From the NCBI GenBank assembly GCA_029012165.1, contig JAQXLO010000101.1, forward strand, positions 1 through 8,931: a stretch of DNA of 8,931 nucleotides, read 5' to 3'. A model generated the notes under the pieces. It ran no database searches, was not told the origin of the DNA, and was given only the letters and a program-made list of their open reading frames with translations. This document shows positions 1 to 7,166 of this stretch, one piece after another. This stretch comes from Oscillospiraceae bacterium (lineage in GTDB: Bacteria; Bacillota; Clostridia; Oscillospirales; Acutalibacteraceae). Within the stretch, counting starts at the first letter, position 1. Every line of letters starts with the position of its first letter. Position numbers and translations under genes: made by a program.

Positions 1-1
1 C

Positions 2-433
2 ATCATTTGTACCGATGCGGACGTGGATGGTTTCCAGATTCGCACACTGATTCTTACGATGATTTACCGTCTGATGCCAACGCTCATTGAGGCGGGCAAG
101 GTGTTCATCGCAGAATCTCCGCTGTACGAAATCACCTGCAAGGATCAGACATGGTTTGCCTATACCGAAAAGGAAAAGGCGATGGCGCTCGAGGAAATCG
201 GCGATGCGAAGTACACCATCCAACGCTCCAAAGGCTTGGGTGAAAACGAGCCGGAAATGATGTCGCTGACAACCATGAATCCTGCCACTCGCCGACTGAT
301 TCAAGTGACGGCGACGGATGCCGCAGAAACGGCGAGAGTGTTTGATATGCTTTTGGGCGACGATCTGAACGCCCGCAAAGCGCACATCGCCGAGGAGGGC
401 TACAAATACATCGATCTGACCGACGTGTCATAA
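2..433 (+). CDS. parE: Type II DNA topoisomerase subunit B (ParE/GyrB-like), 3' part only
   Basis: The frame is open from the window's left edge to TAA at 431-433, giving the last 143 residues; the ATPase, transducer and first Toprim half lie outside. It begins inside the Toprim domain: the metal-binding D-x-D-x-D is visible as TDADVDG, followed by IRTLILTMIYRLMP, and a C-terminal RSKGLGE then TTMNP block typical of GyrB/ParE tails. The B subunit binds ATP and, with Toprim Mg2+, cleaves and rejoins DNA together with the A subunit encoded 13 bases downstream. It departs from consensus: DGFQIRT replaces the usual DG(A/S)HIRT, so the invariant His is Gln, and RSKGLGENEPEMM replaces RYKGLGEM. The A partner lacks a GyrA box, so ParE is favoured over GyrB, but a divergent gyrase-like paralogue is possible. 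Family membership is certain, the ParE label less so. Confidence 0.9.
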   Translation: MICTDADVDGFQIRTLILTMIYRLMPTLIEAGKVFIAESPLYEITCKDQTWFAYTEKEKAMALEEIGDAKYTIQRSKGLGENEPEMMSLTTMNPATRRLIQVTATDAAETARVFDMLLGDDLNARKAHIAEEGYKYIDLTDVS

Positions 434-446
434 AGAGGAAAGAAAA

Positions 447-2684
447 ATGGCGAAAAAGAAAAAAACAGAAGCGCAGACAGAATCACTGCCTGTCAATGCG
501 CACATTCTCGGTGCGGGCGAGATTCTCAACCAGCGCATTACCGATACGCTGGAGATAAATTTCATGCCCTATGCCATGAGTGTGATTATGTCCCGCGCGA
601 TTCCAGAAATCGACGGGTTCAAACCGGCGCATCGAAAGATTCTCTATACCATGTACAAAATGGGACTGCTCACGGGGGCACGCTCCAAGAGTGCGAATAT
701 CGTCGGCCGTACCATGCAGCTCAATCCCCACGGTGATGCGGCGATCTACGAGACGATGGTTCGTTTGTCCAGGGGCTACGAAGCGCTTCTGCATCCCTTT
801 GTGGACTCCAAGGGCAACTTCGGCAAGGCGTATTCCCGTGACATGGTCTGGGCCGCATCCCGATACACAGAGGCGAAACTGGACGGTATTTGTGCGGAGC
901 TGTTTGCCGATATCGACAAGGATACCGTGGATTTTGTGGACAACTACGATGCCACCATGAAAGAGCCGACGCTGCTGCCCGTCACGTTTCCGACGATCCT
1001 CGCAAATCCCACTACGGGTATCGCCGTCGGCATGGCCAGTTCCATTTGTTCATTCAATCTGCGTGAGCTGTGTGACACCACTATTGCCCTCATCCGTGAC
1101 GAGAACCATGAGGTGATCGACACCCTAAAGGCACCGGACTTTGTGGGCGGGGGACGGCTGCTGTATGACCGTGCGGCGCTGGAGGAGATATACCGCTCCG
1201 GGCGGGGCAGTATCCGTATCCGTGCCCGCTACAGCTATGACAAGTCCAACAACTGCATCGACATCACCGAGATTCCGCCCACCACAACGTCCGAAGCGAT
1301 CATCGAAAAGATTATTGAGCGCATCAAAGCCGGCGCCATCAAGGAGATCAGCGATATCCGAGACGAAACGGACAAGACGGGTCTGAAGATCACCATTGAC
1401 CTTAAACGTGGCGTGGATGCGGACAAGCTGATGCAAAAGCTGTACAAGATGACCACGCTGGAGGATGCATTTTCCTGCAACTTCAACGTCCTGATCGCCG
1501 GTGCTCCCCGCACGCTGGGGGTTGCCGACCTGCTTTTGGAGTGGATTGCATTCCGCACAGACTGCGTGAAGCGCCGTGTCTACTTCAATTTAAACAAGGC
1601 TAAGGAAAAGCTGCATCTGCTGCGGGGACTGGAAAAGATTCTTTTGGATATCGACAAGGCCGTCAAGATCGTGCGGGAGACGCAGGAAGAGAGCGAAGTC
1701 GTGCCGAACCTGATGATCGGCTTCCTTATCGACGAGGTTCAGGCGGAATATGTGGCGGAGATCAAGCTGCGTCACCTCAACCGTGAGCGCATTTTGAAGC
1801 GGCTGACGGATCTGGCAGATCTGGAAAAAGAGATTGCCGAGATGGAGTCCATCCTCCAATCCAAGAGCAAGGTCAAGAAGATCATTATTGACGAGCTGAC
1901 GAAAGTCGCCGACAAATACGGCAAAGAGCGCAGAACAGAGATTTTGTATAATGTGGATCTGGAGGAAGAAGCTGCCGAAGAGACGGCGCCTTCCTATCCA
2001 GTCACCGTGTTTTTCTCCGAGCAGGGCTACTTTAAAAAGATCACGCCCCAGTCTTTGCGCATGAATAGTGAGCAAAAGTTCAAGGAGGGAGACCGGCTTC
2101 TTCGTTCCGTTGAAACGGACAACAATGCAGAGCTGCTGTTCTTCACCAATGCTCAGCAGTGCTACAAAGCCCGTGTCAGCGATTTTGAGGACACCAAGGC
2201 CAGTGTACTGGGCGATTTTGTGGCGGGGAAGCTGCAAATGGATCCGGGAGAAGTGCCGCTGTTCATGGCGGTGACGACCGACTACAAGGGCTATATGATG
2301 TACTTCTTTGAAAACGGCAAGGCGGCCAAGGTACCGCTGTCCGTATTCCAAACGAAAACAAACAGGAAAAAGCTCATCAAGGCATTCTCCGACAAATCTC
2401 CCGTGGCGGCATTTGTGCAGTTGGGGGAGGATACCGATCTGGTCGTGGTTTCTTCCGCAGGGCGAATGCTGTTGATCTCGACAGGAGCCATCTCTCCCAA
2501 GACAACGAAGGACACGGCCGGCGTGGCAGTCATGACGCTGAAAAAGGGACAGCGTGTCATGCAGGTCAAGCCCTATACGGAGGGTATGTTCCAAAAGGCG
2601 TACCGCTACCGCACGAAAAATCTGCCGGCGGCCGGCATGATGCCCACTGCGGAGGATGCGGGAGAGCAGATGAGTCTGCTGTAA
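447..2684 (+). CDS. parC: Type II DNA topoisomerase subunit A (ParC/GyrA-like)
   Basis: Complete 745-residue A subunit, which cleaves DNA through a tyrosyl phosphodiester and passes a second duplex through the break. The winged-helix/tower breakage-reunion core spans about residues 30-390, with the active Tyr140 in ASRYTEAKL, its preceding Arg139, and the DNA-wedging Ile192 in TTGIAVGMA. A charged coiled-coil arm runs from about 390 to 505, and a degenerate C-terminal beta-pinwheel from about 515 to 710 with no QRRGGKG-type GyrA box, pointing to topoisomerase IV rather than a supercoiling gyrase. The start ATG has GAGG at 435-438, eight bases upstream, and follows the B-subunit stop by 13 bases, so the pair is an operon. 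Odd points: Ala98 occupies the place of E. coli GyrA Ser83 (Glu102 matches Asp87), and the segment before the active Tyr lacks the usual DGDxAAAMRY. The N-terminus is Lys-rich. Confidence 0.95.
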   Translation: MAKKKKTEAQTESLPVNAHILGAGEILNQRITDTLEINFMPYAMSVIMSRAIPEIDGFKPAHRKILYTMYKMGLLTGARSKSANIVGRTMQLNPHGDAAIYETMVRLSRGYEALLHPFVDSKGNFGKAYSRDMVWAASRYTEAKLDGICAELFADIDKDTVDFVDNYDATMKEPTLLPVTFPTILANPTTGIAVGMASSICSFNLRELCDTTIALIRDENHEVIDTLKAPDFVGGGRLLYDRAALEEIYRSGRGSIRIRARYSYDKSNNCIDITEIPPTTTSEAIIEKIIERIKAGAIKEISDIRDETDKTGLKITIDLKRGVDADKLMQKLYKMTTLEDAFSCNFNVLIAGAPRTLGVADLLLEWIAFRTDCVKRRVYFNLNKAKEKLHLLRGLEKILLDIDKAVKIVRETQEESEVVPNLMIGFLIDEVQAEYVAEIKLRHLNRERILKRLTDLADLEKEIAEMESILQSKSKVKKIIIDELTKVADKYGKERRTEILYNVDLEEEAAEETAPSYPVTVFFSEQGYFKKITPQSLRMNSEQKFKEGDRLLRSVETDNNAELLFFTNAQQCYKARVSDFEDTKASVLGDFVAGKLQMDPGEVPLFMAVTTDYKGYMMYFFENGKAAKVPLSVFQTKTNRKKLIKAFSDKSPVAAFVQLGEDTDLVVVSSAGRMLLISTGAISPKTTKDTAGVAVMTLKKGQRVMQVKPYTEGMFQKAYRYRTKNLPAAGMMPTAEDAGEQMSLL

Positions 2685-2693
2685 ACACAGAAA

Positions 2694-2715
2694 TGCCGGA
2701 GAGAATTCCCCGGCA
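2694..2715 (+). other. Weak stem-loop downstream of the topoisomerase A gene
   Basis: TGCCGG at 2694-2699 pairs perfectly with CCGGCA at 2710-2715 around a ten-base loop, starting ten bases after the parC stop. No T tract follows (GGACGGAGG comes next), so it is not a canonical rho-independent terminator. It may protect the 3' end of the mRNA or be chance. No other terminator for the topoisomerase operon was found before the secG promoter. Confidence 0.3.
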
Positions 2716-2835
2716 GGACGGAGGAATATTCGCAAACGCAGCTTGAAATTCCTTCGCTATCAAAAGTATATCCGTGCAATGCGCCAATATTCCTGCTAAT
2801 TTTTTCTGAAAAAACTGTTTTTTTAAAAAAATAAC

Positions 2836-2864
2836 TTGCAATTCTGCGCAGAGTATGGTAATAT
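2836..2864 (+). promoter_or_regulatory. Sigma-A type promoter for secG, with A/T-rich upstream region
   Basis: TTGCAA (2836-2841) and TAATAT (2859-2864) are separated by exactly 17 bases, and TGG directly precedes the -10 box, giving an extended -10 (TGn). Upstream, 2801-2834 is almost pure runs of T and A, including two self-complementary A/T tracts, which resembles an UP element. Transcription would start near 2871, leaving a leader of roughly 20-30 bases before secG. This makes secG an independent transcription unit rather than the tail of the topoisomerase operon. Confidence 0.75.
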
Positions 2865-2882
2865 CTATAGGTACAAAAATGT

Positions 2883-2887
2883 GGAGG
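2883..2887 (+). promoter_or_regulatory. Ribosome binding site of secG
   Basis: GGAGG lies 11 bases before ATG at 2899 and 5 bases before an in-frame TTG at 2893. The spacing brackets the optimum, so the sequence alone does not decide between the two starts, which differ by two residues. Confidence 0.75.
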
Positions 2888-2898
2888 TTATATTGAAT

Positions 2899-3150
2899 AT
2901 GGAACCGCTCGAAATTATCCTTGGTGTTTTGATTCTCATCACTTCTATTCTGGTCGTTGTCCTTGTTCTGATGCAGGAAGGTCGTCAGCAGGGTCTGTCC
3001 GGTGCGATTGCCGGCGGCGCTGAGACGTTCTTCGGCAAGTCCAAGAGTCGTACCATGGAGCAGAAGCTGGTTAAGTATACCAAAATTCTTGCCATTGTTT
3101 TCTTTGTTCTGACATTGGGAACAACGCTGGCACTGTTCTTCATTCGCTAA
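2899..3150 (+). CDS. secG: Protein-export translocon subunit SecG
   Basis: SecG is the small non-essential subunit of the SecYEG channel and helps SecA-driven protein export across the plasma membrane. From ATG 2899 the product is 83 residues, normal for the family. It has two membrane helices (about residues 6-25 and 61-82) flanking a cytoplasmic loop with the diagnostic GLSGAIAGGAE (32-42) and FGK (45-47). The longer open frame back to 2836 is not used, because it would run through the promoter itself. An in-frame TTG at 2893 is an alternative start adding two residues. The gene has its own promoter and a strong terminator, so it is monocistronic; the common neighbours rnr and smpB are absent here. 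The identification is firm; only the exact start is uncertain. Confidence 0.96.
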   Translation: MEPLEIILGVLILITSILVVVLVLMQEGRQQGLSGAIAGGAETFFGKSKSRTMEQKLVKYTKILAIVFFVLTLGTTLALFFIR

Positions 3151-3166
3151 ATTTTTTCGTCGCTTT

Positions 3167-3199
3167 AGCCGCAGAGAGTGTTTCTGCGGCTGTTTTTTT
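3167..3199 (+). terminator. Rho-independent terminator of secG
   Basis: AGCCGCAGA (3167-3175) pairs perfectly over 9 bp with TCTGCGGCT (3183-3191) around a 7-base loop. G and a run of seven T (3193-3199) follow on the + strand. It begins 16 bases after the secG stop codon. There is no T tract on the other side of the stem, so it serves the + strand only. Confidence 0.93.
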
Positions 3200-3217
3200 A
3201 TCCTTATACATGATGTG

Positions 3218-3243
3218 AGGGCGCCTGCAAAAGCAGACGCCCT
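3218..3243 (-). terminator. Hairpin between convergent secG and GH38 genes, probable terminator
   Basis: AGGGCGCCTGC (3218-3228) and GCAGACGCCCT (3233-3243) form an 11-bp stem with one C/A mismatch and an AAAA loop (TTTT on the - strand). Read from the - strand it lies seven bases beyond the GH38 stop codon, the right place for the end of that transcript, but no T run follows it there. On the + strand a short TTTT (3243-3246) follows, so it may back up the secG terminator. Direction is therefore uncertain; position suggests a shared 3'-end structure. Confidence 0.5.
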
Positions 3244-3250
3244 TTTCGTA

Positions 3251-6112
3251 TTACATTTCAAATTTGACGGTCAAAATTTTCTTGCCGGTGATCTCAAACT
3301 CTGCGAAGCCCTGATCGTCCATGGTCAGCGGTGCAACATCCTTTTCTTCCAAAGAGACAAGCTTTGCACAGCTCCACTTTTTATGTTCGTAGTCAGGCAG
3401 CTGGAATTCCGCTTTCTGCCGCTCCAGAGGAGACTGCGGTACCGAAATAGGTGCGAAGCCGCCGCCGAGGGAGACTGCGTTGCGCACAGCCTTGTCGGAG
3501 GGGTTGAACAGGCGTACCACATAACCCTTGCCGTCCTCACTGCGCTTGACGGCGCTGACGTTCAGATTCTCGTCACAAAGCTTCAGAAATGCGTAGGTCA
3601 GCGGATTCTTGCCGTGGTCATTGGGTGCGATCTGTGCGGCGATGGTGCGCAGGTTAAACTGCTCGGACGCCTGCCACACGTTGCCTTCCTCCCAGTCGCC
3701 TCTGTGGGGCATGAATGCATAGCGGAAGGTGTTTTTGCCCAGACACTGGGAACCCTTGTCCCAGGAGCTGTAGTCCTGCATTTCGGTGGTCACGCAGATG
3801 CGCAGGGGGAACGCACGGATGAGGGTAAGATATACGGTGCCGCACTCGTCGTCGGAGGCTTCGTACGCCTTCAGGCCCTCGTTCAGGAATGCAGCGCCGA
3901 GCTTGCCGTCGGTGACATCGACGAAGGAATTCATCGGATGCTCGGTCATGGGAATCTCATCGTACAGGGAGTAGTCCAGCTTGGCGGTCTGACGTTTGAC
4001 CACATCAAATTGACCCTGTGCCCAGCTGTAGTCATACCGGATTTCGGTCGGGAACGCAACCTGCAAGTAGTGATCCTCACTGCGATTGTCAATGGTTGTT
4101 TCAATCTCCACATAGCGGGAACCCTTTCGCAGGGAAAGAACGGTCTCAATGCGGAACGGATTCAGGTGGGCAGAGCGGCGCTTTTCGTCCGCACAGCGCC
4201 CCTCGGGCAAAGCCCAGTCGATGACGATCTTGTACGCCGTTTCCAGCTCGCCCTCATGCAGCAGCGTGACACGGGCACGTTCACCCAGCGTGGTGAAGGT
4301 TTCGTCGCATTCGGGAACGACGTGCTCCCAGGGATTGCCGATTTCTCCCGTGTCTTTGAAGTAGCCCAGACCATTGTATTGCTTGCCGTTTTCCTTGTCG
4401 AGCACATTGAAAGTGCCGTTGGCATTGATGGTGATGCGCAGGAATTCGTTTTCCATGACCTGATTGGACTTGAGCATGGTGACCGGCGTCTTGGCACGCA
4501 CTTTGTACAGCGGGCGCATTTTGTAGGTCTTGTAGCCGAATGCGGGCACATCCTTTACATACAGTTCGATCTCGTACTGCTGGGTGTGCAGGACATTGGC
4601 GCAGTCGTTGGGATTTTGGATAATCTGGGCATTGTTTTTGTTGGTGGAAATGATCTGATAGGTCAGTGCTTCGCTGTTTTCGTCGAGGATCTCGAAGCTG
4701 TCCGCTTTCCATTCGGCAGGAAGCTCCACACGTACACGGATGGATTCGGTGCGCTTGAAAGGAGCAGGATTGTAAACCACAATGGCGGCATCGTCACGGC
4801 TGAAGGACTTCAGGTCAATGTCGCCTGCCACATCCATAAAGGCACGTTCAAGAACGCAGGTGGACAGCTCCCTGGACTGTCTGTAGCGGGAGACAACGTC
4901 CTCGTACACGATGTCACGTCCGCAGGCGCCGATGCTGTCGTGACCGTGATTTTGCAGCAGATAGTTATAGGACAGGTCGATGAAATTGGTGGGGTAGGGA
5001 GCACCGGCCAGCGTGGCGAATACAGCCATCGGCTCTGCGTAGTTGATGAGCTGGCGCTCGGTATTGAAGTTATCCTGCTTGATGTAGGTGCGGGCGGAAA
5101 GGATCCAGCCGAACATACCGCTGACGCTGCCCTTGGTGTAGGGATCACGCATTTCGCCGTGCAGGACAGGGGAGTTGGGGTCGAACTCGTCGATGATGCC
5201 CTGCTCCATTTCCTTGAGGGTGCTGTGGAAAACGTCTGCGTTGGGCAGAGCGTCGTTCAGGTCACGGATGAGATCGACCTCACGGGCATCGGGACAGGAG
5301 CTGTCGTGACCTGCGGACCAAAAACGGTGGGAGGTCGTCCAGTCGTTGTCCTGCTCACGCACAGCCTGCTCGGCACGCTCCTGTAAGTTTTCCTTGAAGT
5401 ACTTGTAGAACGGGTGGGTATACTGATAGTCCAGCTGATAGTGCTTGTTGTCGATGAATTTGAAGATGCCGTTGTCCTGATTCCACACCATATCCCGGTT
5501 GTTTTCGTTCTTTTGGTCAAAGTAAACGGGACGCTGGACAACGTACCAAATGTTGTAGCGTGGACGCTTGCCAAGACGGGAGGCGTAGATGCGGGTGCCG
5601 TCCGGGCTTTCCCAGAAAAATTCGGAGCGGGGTGCACAGTATTCGTTGATGCCACGGTAGAAGGAGGCAAAGTGGATGTCAAAGCCGGCATAGATCTGCG
5701 GCAGCTGGGAGATCTGTCCCCAGCCGAAGGGGGAGTAGCCGGTTTTGCTGATCCCGCCCATTTCATGACCGATGCGGTGTCCGAGAAGCAGGTTGCGGAT
5801 GAGGGATTCGCCGCCGACGGTAAATTCATCCGGCAGGCAGAACCAGGGACCGACGCCAATGCGCCCTTCGCTGATGTATTTCTTCAGCTTTTCTTTCTTT
5901 TCGGGGTAGACTTCCAAGTAGTCCTGTATGGGCATGGTCTGAGAGTCAAGGTGAAAGTGGCGGAAATCGGGGTTCTTGTCCAGAATATCCAACAGCATAT
6001 CCAGCATATAGCCCAGCATGTACTGCGTGCGGCGGGCAGAGAAACGCCATTCTCTGTCCCAGTGCGTGTTGGAAATAAAATGGCACTGAATCTTTTTGTC
6101 TTTGCTGTCCAT
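3251..6112 (-). CDS. Glycoside hydrolase family 38 (alpha-mannosidase-like) protein with altered catalytic motif
   Basis: A 953-residue protein with GH38 architecture. The N-terminal (beta/alpha) catalytic domain (about 8-290) has THWDREW, giving zinc-ligand candidates His17 and Asp19, then PDEF at 94-97, GESLIRNLLLGHR at 101-113, and GHD at 268-270. A helical middle domain (about 315-405) ends in HDSIGACGRD, with His391 as the expected zinc ligand. Beta-sandwich domains follow to the C-terminus. GH38 enzymes cleave alpha-mannosides with retention of configuration. Where the family has P-D-x-F-G, with Asp as both nucleophile and zinc ligand, this protein has P128-F129-G-W-G, so Asp is missing while flanking GY and QLPQIYAGF are intact. 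Hydrolysis by the usual mechanism is therefore doubtful. There is no signal peptide or membrane segment, so it is cytoplasmic. The start ATG has AAGGAG at 6119-6124, overlapping the HAD stop codon, so the two genes are translationally coupled. Confidence 0.9.
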   Translation of the reverse strand: MDSKDKKIQCHFISNTHWDREWRFSARRTQYMLGYMLDMLLDILDKNPDFRHFHLDSQTMPIQDYLEVYPEKKEKLKKYISEGRIGVGPWFCLPDEFTVGGESLIRNLLLGHRIGHEMGGISKTGYSPFGWGQISQLPQIYAGFDIHFASFYRGINEYCAPRSEFFWESPDGTRIYASRLGKRPRYNIWYVVQRPVYFDQKNENNRDMVWNQDNGIFKFIDNKHYQLDYQYTHPFYKYFKENLQERAEQAVREQDNDWTTSHRFWSAGHDSSCPDAREVDLIRDLNDALPNADVFHSTLKEMEQGIIDEFDPNSPVLHGEMRDPYTKGSVSGMFGWILSARTYIKQDNFNTERQLINYAEPMAVFATLAGAPYPTNFIDLSYNYLLQNHGHDSIGACGRDIVYEDVVSRYRQSRELSTCVLERAFMDVAGDIDLKSFSRDDAAIVVYNPAPFKRTESIRVRVELPAEWKADSFEILDENSEALTYQIISTNKNNAQIIQNPNDCANVLHTQQYEIELYVKDVPAFGYKTYKMRPLYKVRAKTPVTMLKSNQVMENEFLRITINANGTFNVLDKENGKQYNGLGYFKDTGEIGNPWEHVVPECDETFTTLGERARVTLLHEGELETAYKIVIDWALPEGRCADEKRRSAHLNPFRIETVLSLRKGSRYVEIETTIDNRSEDHYLQVAFPTEIRYDYSWAQGQFDVVKRQTAKLDYSLYDEIPMTEHPMNSFVDVTDGKLGAAFLNEGLKAYEASDDECGTVYLTLIRAFPLRICVTTEMQDYSSWDKGSQCLGKNTFRYAFMPHRGDWEEGNVWQASEQFNLRTIAAQIAPNDHGKNPLTYAFLKLCDENLNVSAVKRSEDGKGYVVRLFNPSDKAVRNAVSLGGGFAPISVPQSPLERQKAEFQLPDYEHKKWSCAKLVSLEEKDVAPLTMDDQGFAEFEITGKKILTVKFEM

Positions 6113-6122
6113 TGTGTTCTCC

Positions 6123-7118
6123 TTAGCCTTTAATAATTTTCAGAATATCTGCAAAGCTTTCTTCAAAGTGGGTGCAGACGGCACGTGTGCCGCTTTCGAG
6201 GATGTTGCCGCCGGCAATGCCGATGGTGGTGTAGCCTGCCAGACGCACGGAGCAGACGCCTGCGCCGCTGTCCTCGATGCCGACGACATGGTTGCGCTCA
6301 GCGAACGCTTCGCCCAGACCGACGATACCCGTTTCGGAGTACAGCCACGGGTGAGGCTTGGGGGAAAGCTCGCCGAGAGTGCCAACGCTGCCCTTGCGCA
6401 GGGGGAACCCTGCGGAGATGATGGCGTCGTAGAAATCCTTGGGATCACCCATGCCCAGCGTCTTAAAGGCGGAAAGAATCTCCGGCCAAGCCTTCTCGTA
6501 CAGTCCGGAGGTTACAAGACCGATTTTGATGTCCATGGCTTTGAGTTCATAGAGAAAATCCTTCACGCCCTTGGTCGGGGTGAATGCGCCGTCCTTGCCA
6601 CGGCCTGCCATGATCTCCTCCATTTCCCGGTGCGTGTGCTCAAAGTAGTATTCCCGTGCCTTTTCCAGAGAGGCGCCGGGACAGTATTTGTCGATACAGT
6701 ACTGCAAATGCTCGGAAACGGAATGACCGGAAACGAAAGGAATATCGCTCTCGTCCAGTTCAAACTTGGGGTTGCCCAGCAGGCTGGCGATACTCATCTG
6801 GATGATCCAGATCCAAAACTCCTCACTGCGGACGGTGGTGCCGTCCAAATCCATCAGCACGGCCTTGACGGGATATTCCGTCTTGACGGGCAAAACAGGG
6901 TAGTAGGTGGGATAGGCAATGGCGGACTTGACGCACGCCAAGGTGCTGTCGCCGAAGGAGACGAACTCCACCTTCTGGTCGCCGGTGGCTACGATATCGC
7001 AAACGCCGTTTTTGCCGACGGTAAAACGCTTGTCCTCGGTGGTTTCCAGCACATGGAATCCGCTGTCTGCGGTGATGTCTCCGAGATCGGGAATGTGGAC
7101 GGTTTTGTTAAGCAGCAT
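6123..7118 (-). CDS. HAD-superfamily phosphatase/phosphoglucomutase-like protein with N-terminal extension
   Basis: A 331-residue protein from the chosen start. The HAD core begins at about residue 85 and shows all four motifs: DLDGTT with nucleophile Asp90 and acid/base Asp92; LVTSG with Thr203/Ser204; Lys254 in SPKPHPWLY; and Glu282-Asp283 in GIEDSGAGV. The helical cap between motifs I and II places it with the beta-phosphoglucomutase/sugar phosphatase subgroup, which act on small phosphorylated sugars or polyols; the substrate is unknown. The first ~85 residues precede the fold and match no domain I recognise; most relatives start directly at motif I. I chose ATG 7118 because GAGGT (7127-7131) sits eight bases upstream; an in-frame ATG at 7133, five codons earlier, has no such site. 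It is first gene of a two-gene operon with the GH38 gene, driven by the promoter at 7313-7341. No signal peptide is visible. Confidence 0.9.
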   Translation of the reverse strand: MLLNKTVHIPDLGDITADSGFHVLETTEDKRFTVGKNGVCDIVATGDQKVEFVSFGDSTLACVKSAIAYPTYYPVLPVKTEYPVKAVLMDLDGTTVRSEEFWIWIIQMSIASLLGNPKFELDESDIPFVSGHSVSEHLQYCIDKYCPGASLEKAREYYFEHTHREMEEIMAGRGKDGAFTPTKGVKDFLYELKAMDIKIGLVTSGLYEKAWPEILSAFKTLGMGDPKDFYDAIISAGFPLRKGSVGTLGELSPKPHPWLYSETGIVGLGEAFAERNHVVGIEDSGAGVCSVRLAGYTTIGIAGGNILESGTRAVCTHFEESFADILKIIKG

Positions 7119-7126
7119 ACAAAAAT

Positions 7127-7131
7127 ACCTC
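7127..7131 (-). promoter_or_regulatory. Ribosome binding site deciding the HAD start
   Basis: On the - strand GAGGT lies eight bases before ATG 7118. The upstream in-frame ATG at 7133 overlaps this site (ATGAGGT) and has only CCTTGAA before it, so it is unlikely to be the true start. Confidence 0.65.
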
Positions 7132-7145
7132 ATTTCAAGGCAACA

Positions 7146-7166
7146 CCGTACAATTGGGGTGTACGG
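7146..7166 (-). promoter_or_regulatory. Perfect inverted repeat in the HAD leader
   Basis: CCGTACA (7146-7152) and TGTACGG (7160-7166) form a 7-bp perfect inverted repeat around seven bases, ending about 15 bases before the HAD ribosome binding site. A related half-site, TTGTACGA, occurs at 7193-7200. It could be a DNA operator for a dimeric regulator or an RNA stem near the translation start. No T tract follows, so it is not a standard terminator. Confidence 0.45.

Noticed and set aside
1590..2735. 381-codon - strand open frame under the topoisomerase A gene
   Set aside because: It is the complement of the coiled-coil and C-terminal regions of a certain gene, and its His/Leu/Arg-rich product matches no family.
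3215..5386. 723-codon + strand open frame antisense to the GH38 gene
   Set aside because: It lies wholly opposite a gene with recognisable GH38 domains and has no ribosome binding site or known motifs. Its Val/Gly/His-rich composition is typical of the complement of a GC-rich coding frame, and it runs back through the 3218-3243 hairpin.
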